DNA from: Holophagales bacterium | GTDB lineage: Bacteria > Acidobacteriota > Thermoanaerobaculia > UBA5066 | Length of the DNA: 64,000 bases | NCBI GenBank assembly: GCA_016714815.1 | Contig: JADKBZ010000007.1 | Coordinates: 97,019-161,018 of the forward strand | Direction of reading: 5' to 3' | Part shown: positions 24,372-34,476 of the stretch, in pieces | Layout of the letters: each line of letters starts with the position of its first letter | How positions within the stretch are numbered: position 1 is the stretch's first letter | Position numbers and translations under genes: made by a program | Notes under the pieces: model-generated | What the model was told of the DNA's origin: nothing | The model's database searches: none | Seen by the model: the letters and a program-made list of their open reading frames with translations, nothing else

Positions 24372-27300
24372 ATGAAAATCCTGGCGATCGACGACAACCC
24401 GGACAACCTGACGACGTTGCAGGCGGTTCTGTCGGATCGCCTGCCCGAGGCTCGGTTCCTGACGGCCCTCAGCGGCCCGCAAGGACTCGAGCTGGCCCGG
24501 GCCAAAGACCCGGACGTGATCCTGCTCGACATCGTCATGCCAGGACTGGACGGCTACGCCGTCTGCCGCCAGCTAAAGGAAGACGATCGCCTGCGGTCCA
24601 TTCCGGTGCTCTTCCTGACCGCCCACAAGACCGGTCGCGAGGCCCGCGTCAAGGCGCTGGAAGCGGGGGCGGAGGGCTTCCTATCCCAGCCGTTCGACGA
24701 AGTGGAGCTGAGCGCGCAGATCCAGGCCATGACCAGGATCAAGGCGGCGAACCGGATGCAGCGGCTGGAGAGGGAGGAGCTCGAGGCCCTCGTGGCCGAG
24801 CGCACCCGTGGGCTGGAGCTGGAGCTTGCGGCTCGCAAGCGGGCAGAGGCGGCGCTGCGGGAGAGCGAGGCCTCCGTCAGGAAAAAGCTCGAGGCCATCG
24901 TCGCGCCGGAAGGCGATCTCGGCACGCTGGAGCTGGCGGACATCATCGACACCCAGGCGCTCCAGTCGCTCATGGAGGACTTCTATCGCGCCACCGGCAT
25001 GCTGGGGGCCGTCCTCGACACCTCCGGCCGCGTTCTGGTGGCGGTCGGCTGGCAGGACATCTGCACGAAGTTCCACAGGTGTCATCCCGACACGCTCAGG
25101 AACTGCACCGAAAGTGACACGGTCCTCACCCAGGGCGTGCCGCCCGGGACCTTCAGGGCTTACCACTGCAAGAACCACCTGTGGGACATGGTCACACCCC
25201 TCCTGATCGGGGACCGGCACGTCGGCAACGTCTTCATCGGGCAGTTCTTCTACGAGGGCGAGAAGCCGGACCGGGAGCTGTTCCGGGAAGCGGCCCGACG
25301 CCACGGATTCGACGAGACCGAGTACCTCGCCGCGCTCGACCGCGTTCCCCGTTTCAGCCGGGAGGCCGCGCAGGCCTGCATGCAGTTCTACGTCGATCTC
25401 GCCGGGATCATCGCGAGGCTGGGCTACGGCGCGATCCAGCAGTCCCGCATGCTGACCGAGCGCAAGCGAGCGGAAGAGGCGCTGCGCCTGAAGGACGTCG
25501 TGTTCCGATCTTCGATCGCCGCCAACAGCATCGCCGACACCCGGGGCCGGATCACCGCAGCCAATGACGCCTTCCTCGACACCTGGGGATACGAGAGCGA
25601 GGACGACGTCCTCGGCCGGCCCATCGGGGGGTTCTTCCAGAACGAGGCCGAGGCCGTCGCCGTCTTGAAGGCGCTCGACACCACGGGCGAGTGGGCGGGC
25701 GAGTATGTGGCGAGGCGAAAGGATGGCTCGACCTTCGTGGCGATGAGCCTCGCGACGGTCCTGCGCAACGAGGCGAACGAGGTGGTCGGCTACCAGTCCT
25801 CGGTCGCCGACGTCTCCGAGCGCAAGCGAGCGGAGCGCGAGGCTGCCGTCCGCGCCGTCGTCACCGAGCTCTTCCGCCAAGGGGCGCCCCTGGAGACGAC
25901 CTGCCAGAGGATCACGGAGAGCCTGGTGGCCACCCTCGAGTTCCCGATCGCCGCCATCGAGCTCCATGACGTTCAGCAGGGCGAGATGGTCTTCCTGGGG
26001 GTGGCGGGCGTGCCCGAGCTGCGTGCGGGAGAGCGCATACCGGCGCATCAGACCCTCTCGGGTGCCGTGGCGACGACCGGCGAGGTCCTCTGCGAGACCC
26101 GGGCCGGGCAACGACCGGAGCCTCGGTTCGAGACGCTCCGGCAGCTGGAGCTCGAGACCTTCGTGGGCGTGCCGTTGCGGGTCGACGAGGAGGTGCTCGG
26201 GACACTGGTGCTGGCCGACCGACGCTCGCGGGAGGACGCGTCTCTCTGGGTTCCGGCCCTGCAGGCGATCGCCGTACAGCTGACCCTGGAGATGAAACGC
26301 AGGCGGGCGGAGGAGGCGCTTCGCGAGAGCGAGGAGAAGCACCGCCTGTTGATCGAGCACAGCCACGACATCATCTACACGATCGACTCGGCAGGAGTCC
26401 TGACCTTCGTCTCCCAGGCCTGGACCACGCTGCTGGGACACCCGGTCTCTCGGGTCGTCGGGCGCGGCTTCGACTCTTTCGTCCATCCGGAGAACGTGCC
26501 CGCTTGCCGGCTCTGGCTGCAGAGGGTGATCGAGACGGGACAGCGGCAGGCGGGCATCGAATACCGCGTGCGGCACGACGACGGGACCTGGCGCTGGCAC
26601 ACCTCGAGCGCGGTGCCGTTGAAGGGCGAGGCGGGTGCGATCGCCGGCTTCGAGGGCATCGCCAGGGACATCACCGAGCGCAAACTGGCCGAGGAGGCGG
26701 TGAACCGCGAGCAGGCTTTCAGCAAGGCCGTTGTCGAGAGCATCCCCGGCGCCTTCTACGTGCTCGATGAGCGCGGTCGGTATGCGAGATGGAACGCCTA
26801 TCAACGCGAGGAGATCATCGGCAGGCCGGAGGGGGAGATCGCCGGCTTCAGCGCGCTCGAGACGATTCACCCGGAGGACCGCGAACGGGTCCAGGAGCGA
26901 ATCGTCAACGTGATGAAGAACGGGGCGGACGAGACCGTGGAAGGCCGGGTTCTCCTGCGCGGGGGGCCAGGCTTCCGCTGGCTCCTGATGACGGGCAGGC
27001 GGATGCTCGTCAACGGCCATCCGTTCCTCGTGGGCATCGGCGTCGACATCACCGAGCGCAAGGAGGCGGAGGCGGCGGTGCGGGAGAGCCGCCAGAGGCT
27101 CGAATTCGCGTTGCAGGGCGGCAATCTCGGCGTATGGGACTGGTTTCCTGAGACCGGCGCAGTCACGTATGGCGATACCTGGGCTGATCTGCTGGGATAC
27201 CGGCCCGAGGAGATCGAGCCCACCGTGGACTTCTTCAGACAGCATGTTCACCCTGACGACCTGCCGGCCGTCCTCGAGCGTTTGACGGACCATGTCGAGG

Positions 27301-28019
27301 GGCGTCTGCCGGAATACCGGTCCGAGCACAGGCTTCGCACCAGGTCCGGCAGCTGGAAGTGGGTCCTGGACTGCGGCAGGATCGCCGACACGGACGAGGA
27401 TGGTCGGGTCGTGCGAGTCACCGGGGTCGTTTCCGACGTTTCGAAGCGCAAACAGGCCGAGGAGGCGCGTCAGAAGTTCGTCCTGCTCGCCGACAGCAGC
27501 AGCGAGTTCATCGGCATCTGCGATCTCGACCTGACGCCGGTCTACGTGAACCCCGCCGGAATTCGCATGGTCGGGCTTTCCGATCTGACAACCGCCTGCC
27601 GCCTCAAGGTGCAGGACTATTTCTTTCCCGAGGACCAACGGTTCATCCAGGACGAGTTCTTCCCGCGCGTGCTGCGCGAGGGCCACGGCACCGTGGAGAT
27701 CCGGTTGCGCAACTTCCAGACCGGCGAGCCGATCTGGATGGTCTACTACCTCTTCCACCTGCGCGACGCCAGCGGCGCGCTCGTCGGCTGGGCCACCGTC
27801 AGCCGCGACATCACCGACCGAAAACGGGCCGAGGCGAAGGTCCAGCAGCAGCTCGACGAGCTGCTCCGATGGCAGGCGGTGATGCTGGACCGGGAGGACC
27901 GCGTCCGGGCACTCAAGCGCGAGGTCAACGACCTGAGCCGCCGCCTCGGCGGGCCAGCTCGGTATCCGAGCCAGGAGGCGGGAGCCGCGAGCTCCGGGGT
28001 CGCGAATGAGAAGCCCTGA
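24372..28019 (+). CDS. receiver-PocR-multi-PAS/GAF sensor without recognised output domain
   Basis: A 1215-residue soluble protein. Order: receiver domain (1-120, Asp53 in LLDIVMPG), coiled linker, PocR sensory domain (about 190-355, with CTKFHRCHPDTLRNC and YHCKNHLWDMVTPLLIGD), PAS (375-500), GAF (505-650), then four PAS domains to about 1160 and a short coiled coil. No histidine kinase, GGDEF, EAL or HTH output domain is present. The receiver has Gln in FLSQPFDE where a conserved Lys is normal. ATG 24372 is preferred over 24351 because GGGAGAAG precedes it. It overlaps cheR by 14 bases and likely signals to the kinases downstream. Confidence 0.88.
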   Translation: MKILAIDDNPDNLTTLQAVLSDRLPEARFLTALSGPQGLELARAKDPDVILLDIVMPGLDGYAVCRQLKEDDRLRSIPVLFLTAHKTGREARVKALEAGAEGFLSQPFDEVELSAQIQAMTRIKAANRMQRLEREELEALVAERTRGLELELAARKRAEAALRESEASVRKKLEAIVAPEGDLGTLELADIIDTQALQSLMEDFYRATGMLGAVLDTSGRVLVAVGWQDICTKFHRCHPDTLRNCTESDTVLTQGVPPGTFRAYHCKNHLWDMVTPLLIGDRHVGNVFIGQFFYEGEKPDRELFREAARRHGFDETEYLAALDRVPRFSREAAQACMQFYVDLAGIIARLGYGAIQQSRMLTERKRAEEALRLKDVVFRSSIAANSIADTRGRITAANDAFLDTWGYESEDDVLGRPIGGFFQNEAEAVAVLKALDTTGEWAGEYVARRKDGSTFVAMSLATVLRNEANEVVGYQSSVADVSERKRAEREAAVRAVVTELFRQGAPLETTCQRITESLVATLEFPIAAIELHDVQQGEMVFLGVAGVPELRAGERIPAHQTLSGAVATTGEVLCETRAGQRPEPRFETLRQLELETFVGVPLRVDEEVLGTLVLADRRSREDASLWVPALQAIAVQLTLEMKRRRAEEALRESEEKHRLLIEHSHDIIYTIDSAGVLTFVSQAWTTLLGHPVSRVVGRGFDSFVHPENVPACRLWLQRVIETGQRQAGIEYRVRHDDGTWRWHTSSAVPLKGEAGAIAGFEGIARDITERKLAEEAVNREQAFSKAVVESIPGAFYVLDERGRYARWNAYQREEIIGRPEGEIAGFSALETIHPEDRERVQERIVNVMKNGADETVEGRVLLRGGPGFRWLLMTGRRMLVNGHPFLVGIGVDITERKEAEAAVRESRQRLEFALQGGNLGVWDWFPETGAVTYGDTWADLLGYRPEEIEPTVDFFRQHVHPDDLPAVLERLTDHVEGRLPEYRSEHRLRTRSGSWKWVLDCGRIADTDEDGRVVRVTGVVSDVSKRKQAEEARQKFVLLADSSSEFIGICDLDLTPVYVNPAGIRMVGLSDLTTACRLKVQDYFFPEDQRFIQDEFFPRVLREGHGTVEIRLRNFQTGEPIWMVYYLFHLRDASGALVGWATVSRDITDRKRAEAKVQQQLDELLRWQAVMLDREDRVRALKREVNDLSRRLGGPARYPSQEAGAASSGVANEKP

Positions 28020-28860
28020 ACCCGACCTGCCGGCGAAGGGCCTCCTCACGGAGCTCGTCACCGTGCTCGGTCCGGAACGGAGCGGGAACCTTTCGTCCTT
28101 CGACGAGGCCTTCCTCCACCGGTCCGTGGAGACGCGCCGGGTCGCCGTGGGCGAGCCGGATGCGGTCCGGTATCTCGGGCGGCTGCGCGACGATCCCCAT
28201 GAGGCCGAGGCGTTTCTCTCGTCTCTCCACGTCAGCTACAGCGAGTTCTTTCGCAACCCGCTCACTTTCGCGGTGCTCGAGCAGATCGTCCTGCCACGGC
28301 TCCTCGGCGAGGTCGAAGGTGAGGGGAGGCCCGAGGTGCGCGTCTGGTCGGCGGGCTGCGCCGGCGGCGAGGAGCCCTTCTCCGTCGCCATCCTGCTCGA
28401 CGAGCTGATCGCCTCGCGGGGGCGGGAGCCGCGCTACCGCGTCTTCGCCACCGACCTGCGGGAGGCCGGACTCGCCGCGGCGTGCTCCGGGGTTTTCGGC
28501 ACCTCGGCGTTGCGGAACGTCCGGCAACGGCACCTCGAGAGCTGCTTCACCCGCACGGGCGAATCCTACGTGGTCAGCCCGCGACTGCGCGCCCGGGTCG
28601 ATTTCTCCGTCCACGACCTTCTGAACCCGGGCACTTCCTGCCCGCCGGCGAGCATCTACGGTGCTTTCGACCTCGTCCTCTGCTGCAACCTGCTTCTCTA
28701 CTACCGCCAGGAGATGAGGAGGCTCGTCCTCGACAGGCTGTACGGATGCCTGGCTCCGGGCGGGTATCTCGTAACCGGCGAGACCGAGCGCGCGATGGTC
28801 GATCCGATCGGTGGCTTCACCCCGGTCATGTCGCAGGCCGCCGTGTTTCGGAAGGGGTAG
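28006..28860 (+). CDS. cheR: CheR-type protein methyltransferase
   Basis: A 284-residue CheR-family SAM-dependent methyltransferase: LHVSYSEFFRNPLTF, then SAM-binding VWSAGCAGGEEPFSVAIL, YRVFATDLREAGLAAA and FDLVLCCNLLLYY. CheR methylates glutamates of chemoreceptors. No chemoreceptor or CheB is encoded here, so its target may be a sensor in this cluster. It overlaps the PocR/PAS gene and is followed by a kinase gene after three bases, as in CheR-linked hybrid kinase systems. Confidence 0.9.
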   Translation: MRSPEPDLPAKGLLTELVTVLGPERSGNLSSFDEAFLHRSVETRRVAVGEPDAVRYLGRLRDDPHEAEAFLSSLHVSYSEFFRNPLTFAVLEQIVLPRLLGEVEGEGRPEVRVWSAGCAGGEEPFSVAILLDELIASRGREPRYRVFATDLREAGLAAACSGVFGTSALRNVRQRHLESCFTRTGESYVVSPRLRARVDFSVHDLLNPGTSCPPASIYGAFDLVLCCNLLLYYRQEMRRLVLDRLYGCLAPGGYLVTGETERAMVDPIGGFTPVMSQAAVFRKG

Positions 28861-28863
28861 TCC

Positions 28864-31845
28864 ATGAAGCTCGAGAACCTGGGGATCGGGACGCAGCTGC
28901 GCATCGGGCTCGGCGCAATCCTGGCGTTCGTCCTGGCGCTCGGCGCGCTCGCCTGGGTGCAGACCGGGCTGGTGTGGGAGGCTACGAAGGACCTCTACGA
29001 CCACCCGCTCCAGGTCCGCCGGGCTGTCGGTGCGCTCAGCGTTGACATTCTGAGCATGTCCCGGTCCACGAAAATCGTCTGCCTCGCAGAGAACGACCCC
29101 GAGCGACAAGCGGCCCTCCAGGGCATCGACACCGCCGAGGCCGACGCTTACCGGCAGTTCGAGATCGTGTCTAACCAGTATCTGGGGCCGCGAAGCGACG
29201 TGGACGAGGCCTTCCAGGCCTTCGTGCAGTGGAAGGCCATTCGCGCGGAAACGAACCGGCTCCTGAGTGAGGGCAGAACCGCCGAAGCCATCCGTCGCAT
29301 AAAGGGGGGCGGCGCCAGCGACGCCCACGTCGACGTGCTGCTGGGCCGGGTCCAGAAGATCGGCGATTTCGCCACGGCCAAGGCCGACGAGCTCTTTCTG
29401 ACAGCTACCCGAAGAAGCGATTCGTTGAAGCGCCAGCTCGGCGTCGTGGCCGGCATCGTCATCCTCCTCACCCTGGGTATCGCCGGCTATCTGCTGAAGG
29501 CCATCAAGGACCCGCTGCGCGAGCTGACCGCGGTGGCGGACCAGTTCCGGCAGGGCGAGCTCGACGCCCGGATCGAGTATTCCTCCGGCAGCGAGCTGGG
29601 GACCCTGGCCGCCGCGTTCAACGCCCTGGCCGACACGATCCAGGCCGAGCTGACCCTCCGGCGGCACGTGAACGAGCTCGACGCGGTGATGCTGCACGAG
29701 CTCGAGGCGGGCGAGCTCCGGCGGCAGGCGCTCGAGGCGTTGATGCGAGCCACCGGCTCCGAGGTGGGGGCCGTCTACCTGCTCGACGAGTCGAAGGCCG
29801 CCTACCGGCACCTCGAGTCGATCGGGCTCGACGGGGCGGCGAGGGAGTCGTTCTCCGCTACGGATTGCGAGGGCGAGCTGGGGGCCGCCCTGGCCTCGGG
29901 CCGGCTCCAGCACGTCTCGCAGATTCCCGCAGAGACGCGCTTCGCGTTCGCCACGGTCATCGGCGACCTCAGGCCCAGGGAGATCCTCACCCTGCCGTTG
30001 CGCTCGGGATCCGAGATCCCCGCGCTGATCTCGCTCGCGAGCGTGCGCGGCTACGACCCGGTCGCGCTGCGGCTGGCCGGGGAGCTGCTGGCGCCCCTCT
30101 CCACGTGGATGAGCTCCATGCTGGCCAACCGAAAGCTGAAGGCGCTCCTGGCGCGGCTCGAGCACCAGAACGGCGAGCTCGAGGCGCAGAAGCGCGAGCT
30201 GACCGCGCAGGCCAGCGAGCTCTCCGGGCAGAACGCGGAGCTGGAGCAGCAAAAGGAGCAGCTCGACCAGGCCAGCCGGCTCAAGACCACCTTCCTCTCC
30301 AGCATGAGCCACGAGCTGCGCACACCGCTCAACTCGGTGATCGCGCTCTCCGGGGTCCTCGGCCGCCGCCTGGCCGGGAAGATCCCCGTCGAGGAGCACG
30401 GCTACCTCGCGGTGATCGAGCGAAACGGACGGCACCTGCTCTCGCTCATCAACGACATCCTCGACCTGGCCCGCATCGAGGCCGGCCGGGAAGAGCTGTT
30501 CGACGAGACTTTCTCCGTGAAGGAGGTGGCCGGCGAGCTCGTGGAGATGCTCGAGGCCGAGGCTGCCGGAAAGGGGATCGCGCTCTCGAGTACCGTGGGC
30601 GACGGCCTTCCCCTCGTGACGAGCGATCGGACCAAGTGTCGCCACATCCTCCAGAACCTCCTGGGCAACGCGGTCAAGTTCACCGAGGCGGGCCGGGTCG
30701 AAGTCTCCGCCCGGGCGACCTCGGACCTGCTGAGCATCTCGGTCACCGACACGGGCATCGGAATCGCGGCGGACCGGCTCGGCGTCATCTTCGACGAGTT
30801 CCGTCAGGCGGACGAGAGCACGGCGCGTACGTACGGCGGCACCGGCCTCGGGCTGGCCATCGCGAGGAGGTACGCGGACCTGCTCCGGGGCTCCCTCGAA
30901 GTCGTGAGCACGCCCGGCCGCGGCTCCACCTTCACCCTGACGCTGCCGCTGGCGGCCGGTGCCCACGGCGACGCCGACGCCCGCGCCGGAGCCCCAACGG
31001 CGCCCCCACCCCGCCACGGTGCGGGAGGGAGCCTCCTGCTCGTCGACGACAACGAGCCCGCCATCGTCCAGCTGACCGACATCCTCGCGGGCCAGGGGTA
31101 CGAGGTCCGGGTGGCGCGCGGGGGGCGCGAGGCGGTGGCGCAGCTGGAGGCCTGGCTGCCCGACGCCGTGATCCTCGACCTGGCCATGCCCGAGCTCGAC
31201 GGTTTCGGGGTCCTCCGGGCGATGCGCAGCGTGGAGAGGACCGCAAAGGTGCCCGTCCTCATCCTGACGGCCAAGCACGTCACGAAGGAGGAGCTTCGCT
31301 TCCTGAAGGGCAACCACATTCACGAGCTGATCCGGAAGGGCGCCGTCGGCCCCGCCGAGCTCTTGGCTGCGGTGGCCGCGATGATGCCTCCCGGGCCGGC
31401 GAGCCCCGAGCCCGCGGTCGCCGCGCGCCCGGTGGCTGCGAGGCGGCCCGGGCCGGCCCGCACCCCGCGACCCGGAAAGCCGCTCGTGCTGGTGGTGGAG
31501 GACAACCCCGACAACCTGCTCACGGCGCGGGCGATCCTCGAGGATCACTACCAGGTCATCGAGGCCGTGGACGGCCAGGCGGGCGTGGCGCAGGCGATAG
31601 CGCACCAGCCGGACCTCGTCCTGATGGACATCTCGCTGCCGGTCATGGACGGTATCCGGGCTCTCGCGGCGATCCGGGCCGAGCCGGGCCTGGGCGGCGT
31701 CCCGGTCATCGCGCTGACGGCCAGCGCCATGAAGGGGAACCGGGAGGAGATCCTCGCGCACGGCTTCGACGGGTACATCGCCAAGCCGATCGACGCGGCG
31801 GTCTTCCTGCAGACCATCCAGGGGGTGCTCGATGCTGGAAGCTGA
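28864..31845 (+). CDS. hybrid sensor histidine kinase with two C-terminal receiver domains
   Basis: A 993-residue membrane kinase. TM1 is at about 14-34, an extracytoplasmic helical region follows, and TM2 is at about 197-217 with HAMP to 270. Then come a GAF-like domain (275-420), a long Glu/Gln coiled coil, HisKA with phospho-acceptor His483 in SMSHELRTPLNS and an HATPase domain (NLLGNAVKFTE, DTGIGIA, GTGLGLAIARRY). Two receivers lie at about 718-840 and 875-990 (LMDISLPVMDG). Phosphate probably passes internally to the receivers; the final output is not obvious. It overlaps the next kinase gene by 14 bases. Confidence 0.92.
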   Translation: MKLENLGIGTQLRIGLGAILAFVLALGALAWVQTGLVWEATKDLYDHPLQVRRAVGALSVDILSMSRSTKIVCLAENDPERQAALQGIDTAEADAYRQFEIVSNQYLGPRSDVDEAFQAFVQWKAIRAETNRLLSEGRTAEAIRRIKGGGASDAHVDVLLGRVQKIGDFATAKADELFLTATRRSDSLKRQLGVVAGIVILLTLGIAGYLLKAIKDPLRELTAVADQFRQGELDARIEYSSGSELGTLAAAFNALADTIQAELTLRRHVNELDAVMLHELEAGELRRQALEALMRATGSEVGAVYLLDESKAAYRHLESIGLDGAARESFSATDCEGELGAALASGRLQHVSQIPAETRFAFATVIGDLRPREILTLPLRSGSEIPALISLASVRGYDPVALRLAGELLAPLSTWMSSMLANRKLKALLARLEHQNGELEAQKRELTAQASELSGQNAELEQQKEQLDQASRLKTTFLSSMSHELRTPLNSVIALSGVLGRRLAGKIPVEEHGYLAVIERNGRHLLSLINDILDLARIEAGREELFDETFSVKEVAGELVEMLEAEAAGKGIALSSTVGDGLPLVTSDRTKCRHILQNLLGNAVKFTEAGRVEVSARATSDLLSISVTDTGIGIAADRLGVIFDEFRQADESTARTYGGTGLGLAIARRYADLLRGSLEVVSTPGRGSTFTLTLPLAAGAHGDADARAGAPTAPPPRHGAGGSLLLVDDNEPAIVQLTDILAGQGYEVRVARGGREAVAQLEAWLPDAVILDLAMPELDGFGVLRAMRSVERTAKVPVLILTAKHVTKEELRFLKGNHIHELIRKGAVGPAELLAAVAAMMPPGPASPEPAVAARPVAARRPGPARTPRPGKPLVLVVEDNPDNLLTARAILEDHYQVIEAVDGQAGVAQAIAHQPDLVLMDISLPVMDGIRALAAIRAEPGLGGVPVIALTASAMKGNREEILAHGFDGYIAKPIDAAVFLQTIQGVLDAGS

Positions 31846-34039
31846 ACTCACGCTGCTGGCGGTCGGCGACCAGTCGGACAACCTCGTTACCCTGAAAGCC
31901 CTGCTCCGCGACGCCTTCCCGGCGGCCAGGCTCCTGACTACGGCGAGCGGCCCGGAGGCTCTCGAGGTGGCCGCCGCCGAGGACCCCGACACGATCCTCC
32001 TCGACGTGGTGATGCCGGGGATGGACGGTTTCGAGGTCTGCCGCCGGCTCAAGGCCGACCCGCGTACGAAGGAGATCCCGGTCGTATTCCTCACGGCCCT
32101 CCAGGCCGAACGCGAGCACCGGGTCGGGGCCCTGCAGGCGGGCGCCGATGCGTTTCTGAGCAAGCCGGTCGACGAGCTCGAGCTGACCGTCCAGGTTCGG
32201 ACCATGGCCCGGATCAAGGCCGCGGCCGTCGCGAAGCGGGACGAGACGACGCGGCTCGCCACCTCCGTGGCTGAGGGCGAGCTCCTGCTCGCCGAGATGG
32301 CGCGGCTCGCGAAGGTCGGCGGATGGCAGGTCGATCTCACGGGACGGACGCTGAGGTGGACCGCGGAAACGTTTCGCATCCACGACCTCCCGGCTTCCAG
32401 CCGGCCTGACCTGGGCGACGCCATCGGCTTCTACGATCCCGACGACCGGGGCCGCGTGGCCGCGGCCGTCCAGGCGACGATCGACACGGGCGAGCCCTTC
32501 GACTTCGAGGCCCGGCTCGTCACGGCCACGGGCCGCCAGAAGTGGGTCCGGGCCGTCGGGAACGCCGTCTTCCAGGCAGGGAGGATCAGCGGCGTCCGAG
32601 GGATGATCCAGGATCTCTCCGAGCGCAAGGCGCACGAATGCGAGATCGAGCGCCTGACGCACCTCTACGCCGCACTGAGCCAGATCAACCAGTGCATCGT
32701 CCGGGTGAAGTCCCGCGAGGAGCTCTTCCGAGAGGTCTGCGAGGCGACGGTCAGGTATGGCGGGTTCCGGCGGGCCTCGATCCGCTGGCGCGATCCCCTC
32801 ACCCGGCAGGTTCTGCCCGTCGCTCACGCCGGCGTCCACGAGGACGCCCTCGACAGCGTCGAGGCCGGTGCGGACGACCAGCCCGAAGGTCACGGCCCCG
32901 TCGACACCAGCATCCGCGCGGGCCAGGCGTCGGTCTTCAACGATCTCCTCGAGGCCCCTGCGGCCCTCCCCTGGCGTGAAGCGGCGCTCGCTCACGGCCT
33001 GCGGTCGGTGGCCGTCCTTCCCATCCGCTTCGAAGGTAAGGTGTGCGGCGGGCTCGCGGTCTACGACAGCGAGCCGGGCGTCTTTCGAGACCAGGAGGTC
33101 GCGTTGCTTTCGGAGGTGGCTGTGGACCTCAGCTTCGCTCTGGACCACCTGGCGCAGGAAGAGCGGCGCGCACAGGCCGAGGAGCGGGCCCGGGTCGCCC
33201 AGGCCGAAACCGTCCGGCTGCTTGCGGCGGCGGAGCGCTCGCGCGAGACGCTGCTCAGCGTGGTGGAAGACCGAAAGGAGGCGGAGGACGAGGTCCGCAG
33301 GCTCAATACCGTTCTGGAGCAGCGCGTCCTGGAGAGGACGGCGCAGCTTCGAGCCTCCAACGCCGAGCTGGAGGCCTTCACGTACAGCGTCTCGCACGAC
33401 CTGCGGGCGCCGCTCAGGGCCATCGACGGCTTCGCGGGGGTCGTCGTGGAGGAGTACGGTCCGAAGCTCGACGACGAGGGGCGTCGCCTCCTCGAAGTCG
33501 TGCGGGCCAATGCGGTGAAGATGGCGCGCCTGATCGACGACCTCCTCGACCTCTCGCGCCTCGGGCGCGCCGAGCTCCGGCATGGGCCGGTCGACATGGC
33601 GGCGCTGGCCCAGACCGTTCTCCCGGAGGTCGAGCCGGACCCTGCGGCCCGCGAACGAATCGAGTTCCGCCTGGGCCCGCTTCCCGAGGCCAGCGGCGAC
33701 CCTGCCCTGCTGCGGCAGGTCTGGGTCAACCTCCTCGGGAACGCGGTGAAGTACTCGGCGCGTACCCAGAGGCCCTTGATCGAGGTGACCGGTCGGCTCG
33801 TGGACGGGACCGCCGAGTACGCGGTACGCGACAACGGCGTCGGGTTCGACATGGCCTATGCCGGCAAGCTGTTCCAGGTTTTCCAGCGGCTCCACGGCCC
33901 GGCCGAGTTCCCCGGAACGGGGATCGGCCTGGCGATCGTCCAGCGCATCGTCGCCCGGCACGGCGGCAGCGTGAGGGCGGAGGGTGAGGTGGGGAAGGGC
34001 GCCGCGTTCACGTTCACGCTGCCCGCGGGGGCGGTGTGA
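31832..34039 (+). CDS. receiver-PAS-GAF histidine kinase
   Basis: A 735-residue cytoplasmic kinase: receiver (1-120, LLDVVMPGMDG and the expected Lys in FLSKPVDE), PAS (150-260), GAF (275-430), coiled coil, then HisKA with His522 in YSVSHDLRAPLRAIDG and HATPase to the end (NLLGNAVKYSA, GTGIGLAIVQRIV). This bacteriophytochrome-like kinase core usually lacks a linked regulator. The N-terminal receiver lets it act downstream of the hybrid kinase. Last gene of the signalling operon. Confidence 0.9.
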   Translation: MLEAELTLLAVGDQSDNLVTLKALLRDAFPAARLLTTASGPEALEVAAAEDPDTILLDVVMPGMDGFEVCRRLKADPRTKEIPVVFLTALQAEREHRVGALQAGADAFLSKPVDELELTVQVRTMARIKAAAVAKRDETTRLATSVAEGELLLAEMARLAKVGGWQVDLTGRTLRWTAETFRIHDLPASSRPDLGDAIGFYDPDDRGRVAAAVQATIDTGEPFDFEARLVTATGRQKWVRAVGNAVFQAGRISGVRGMIQDLSERKAHECEIERLTHLYAALSQINQCIVRVKSREELFREVCEATVRYGGFRRASIRWRDPLTRQVLPVAHAGVHEDALDSVEAGADDQPEGHGPVDTSIRAGQASVFNDLLEAPAALPWREAALAHGLRSVAVLPIRFEGKVCGGLAVYDSEPGVFRDQEVALLSEVAVDLSFALDHLAQEERRAQAEERARVAQAETVRLLAAAERSRETLLSVVEDRKEAEDEVRRLNTVLEQRVLERTAQLRASNAELEAFTYSVSHDLRAPLRAIDGFAGVVVEEYGPKLDDEGRRLLEVVRANAVKMARLIDDLLDLSRLGRAELRHGPVDMAALAQTVLPEVEPDPAARERIEFRLGPLPEASGDPALLRQVWVNLLGNAVKYSARTQRPLIEVTGRLVDGTAEYAVRDNGVGFDMAYAGKLFQVFQRLHGPAEFPGTGIGLAIVQRIVARHGGSVRAEGEVGKGAAFTFTLPAGAV

Positions 34040-34476
34040 GAGGCCTCCTCGATACCCGGATGCACGGGGCGGCCCGGATCGAGTGGTGTCGCCGGCTCGA
34101 GCCAGGTTCGCTGGCTCTCCTGCCACATCCGGCCTGCGGAGGAGGATGAGGTCCGGTTCGCCGAGACCGGCACGGAGTGGGACCGGTGCGAGGCCGGTCA
34201 CCGTCCGACCCGGTGGATTTCGGCCGGCTCGAGGAACCGGTGTATTCGGCGGGCTGGACCTCCGAGGCGTACGGGCCGCCGCGCTCCCGGGATCGATGTT
34301 GACGACGACACCACCCGACGCTGACAGGAATGCCCGTCCGCCAGCGCTCGACCTCGAGCCGTGCGCCCCCGGACGTCCCAGTCGTTGACTTCCGCGCACC
34401 GCCTCTCTCCCCTGCCCGGATACGGGCTGGCGTGCGCCAACGGCCTGTCGCTCACGATCTGATCCACGGATGATGT
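34040..34476. other. gene-free stretch, no feature recognised
   Basis: These 437 bases between the last kinase and the CHASE2 remnant contain no open frame with a credible start, ribosome binding site or recognisable protein motif on either strand. Composition is somewhat less strictly coding-like. Given the gene remnants just downstream, it may be eroded coding DNA, but I cannot identify a source. Confidence 0.5.

Noticed and set aside
27925..32424. Long minus-strand open frame opposite cheR and the kinases
   Set aside because: Shadow of real plus-strand genes with clear HisKA, HATPase and receiver motifs; no ribosome binding site or family signature on the minus strand.
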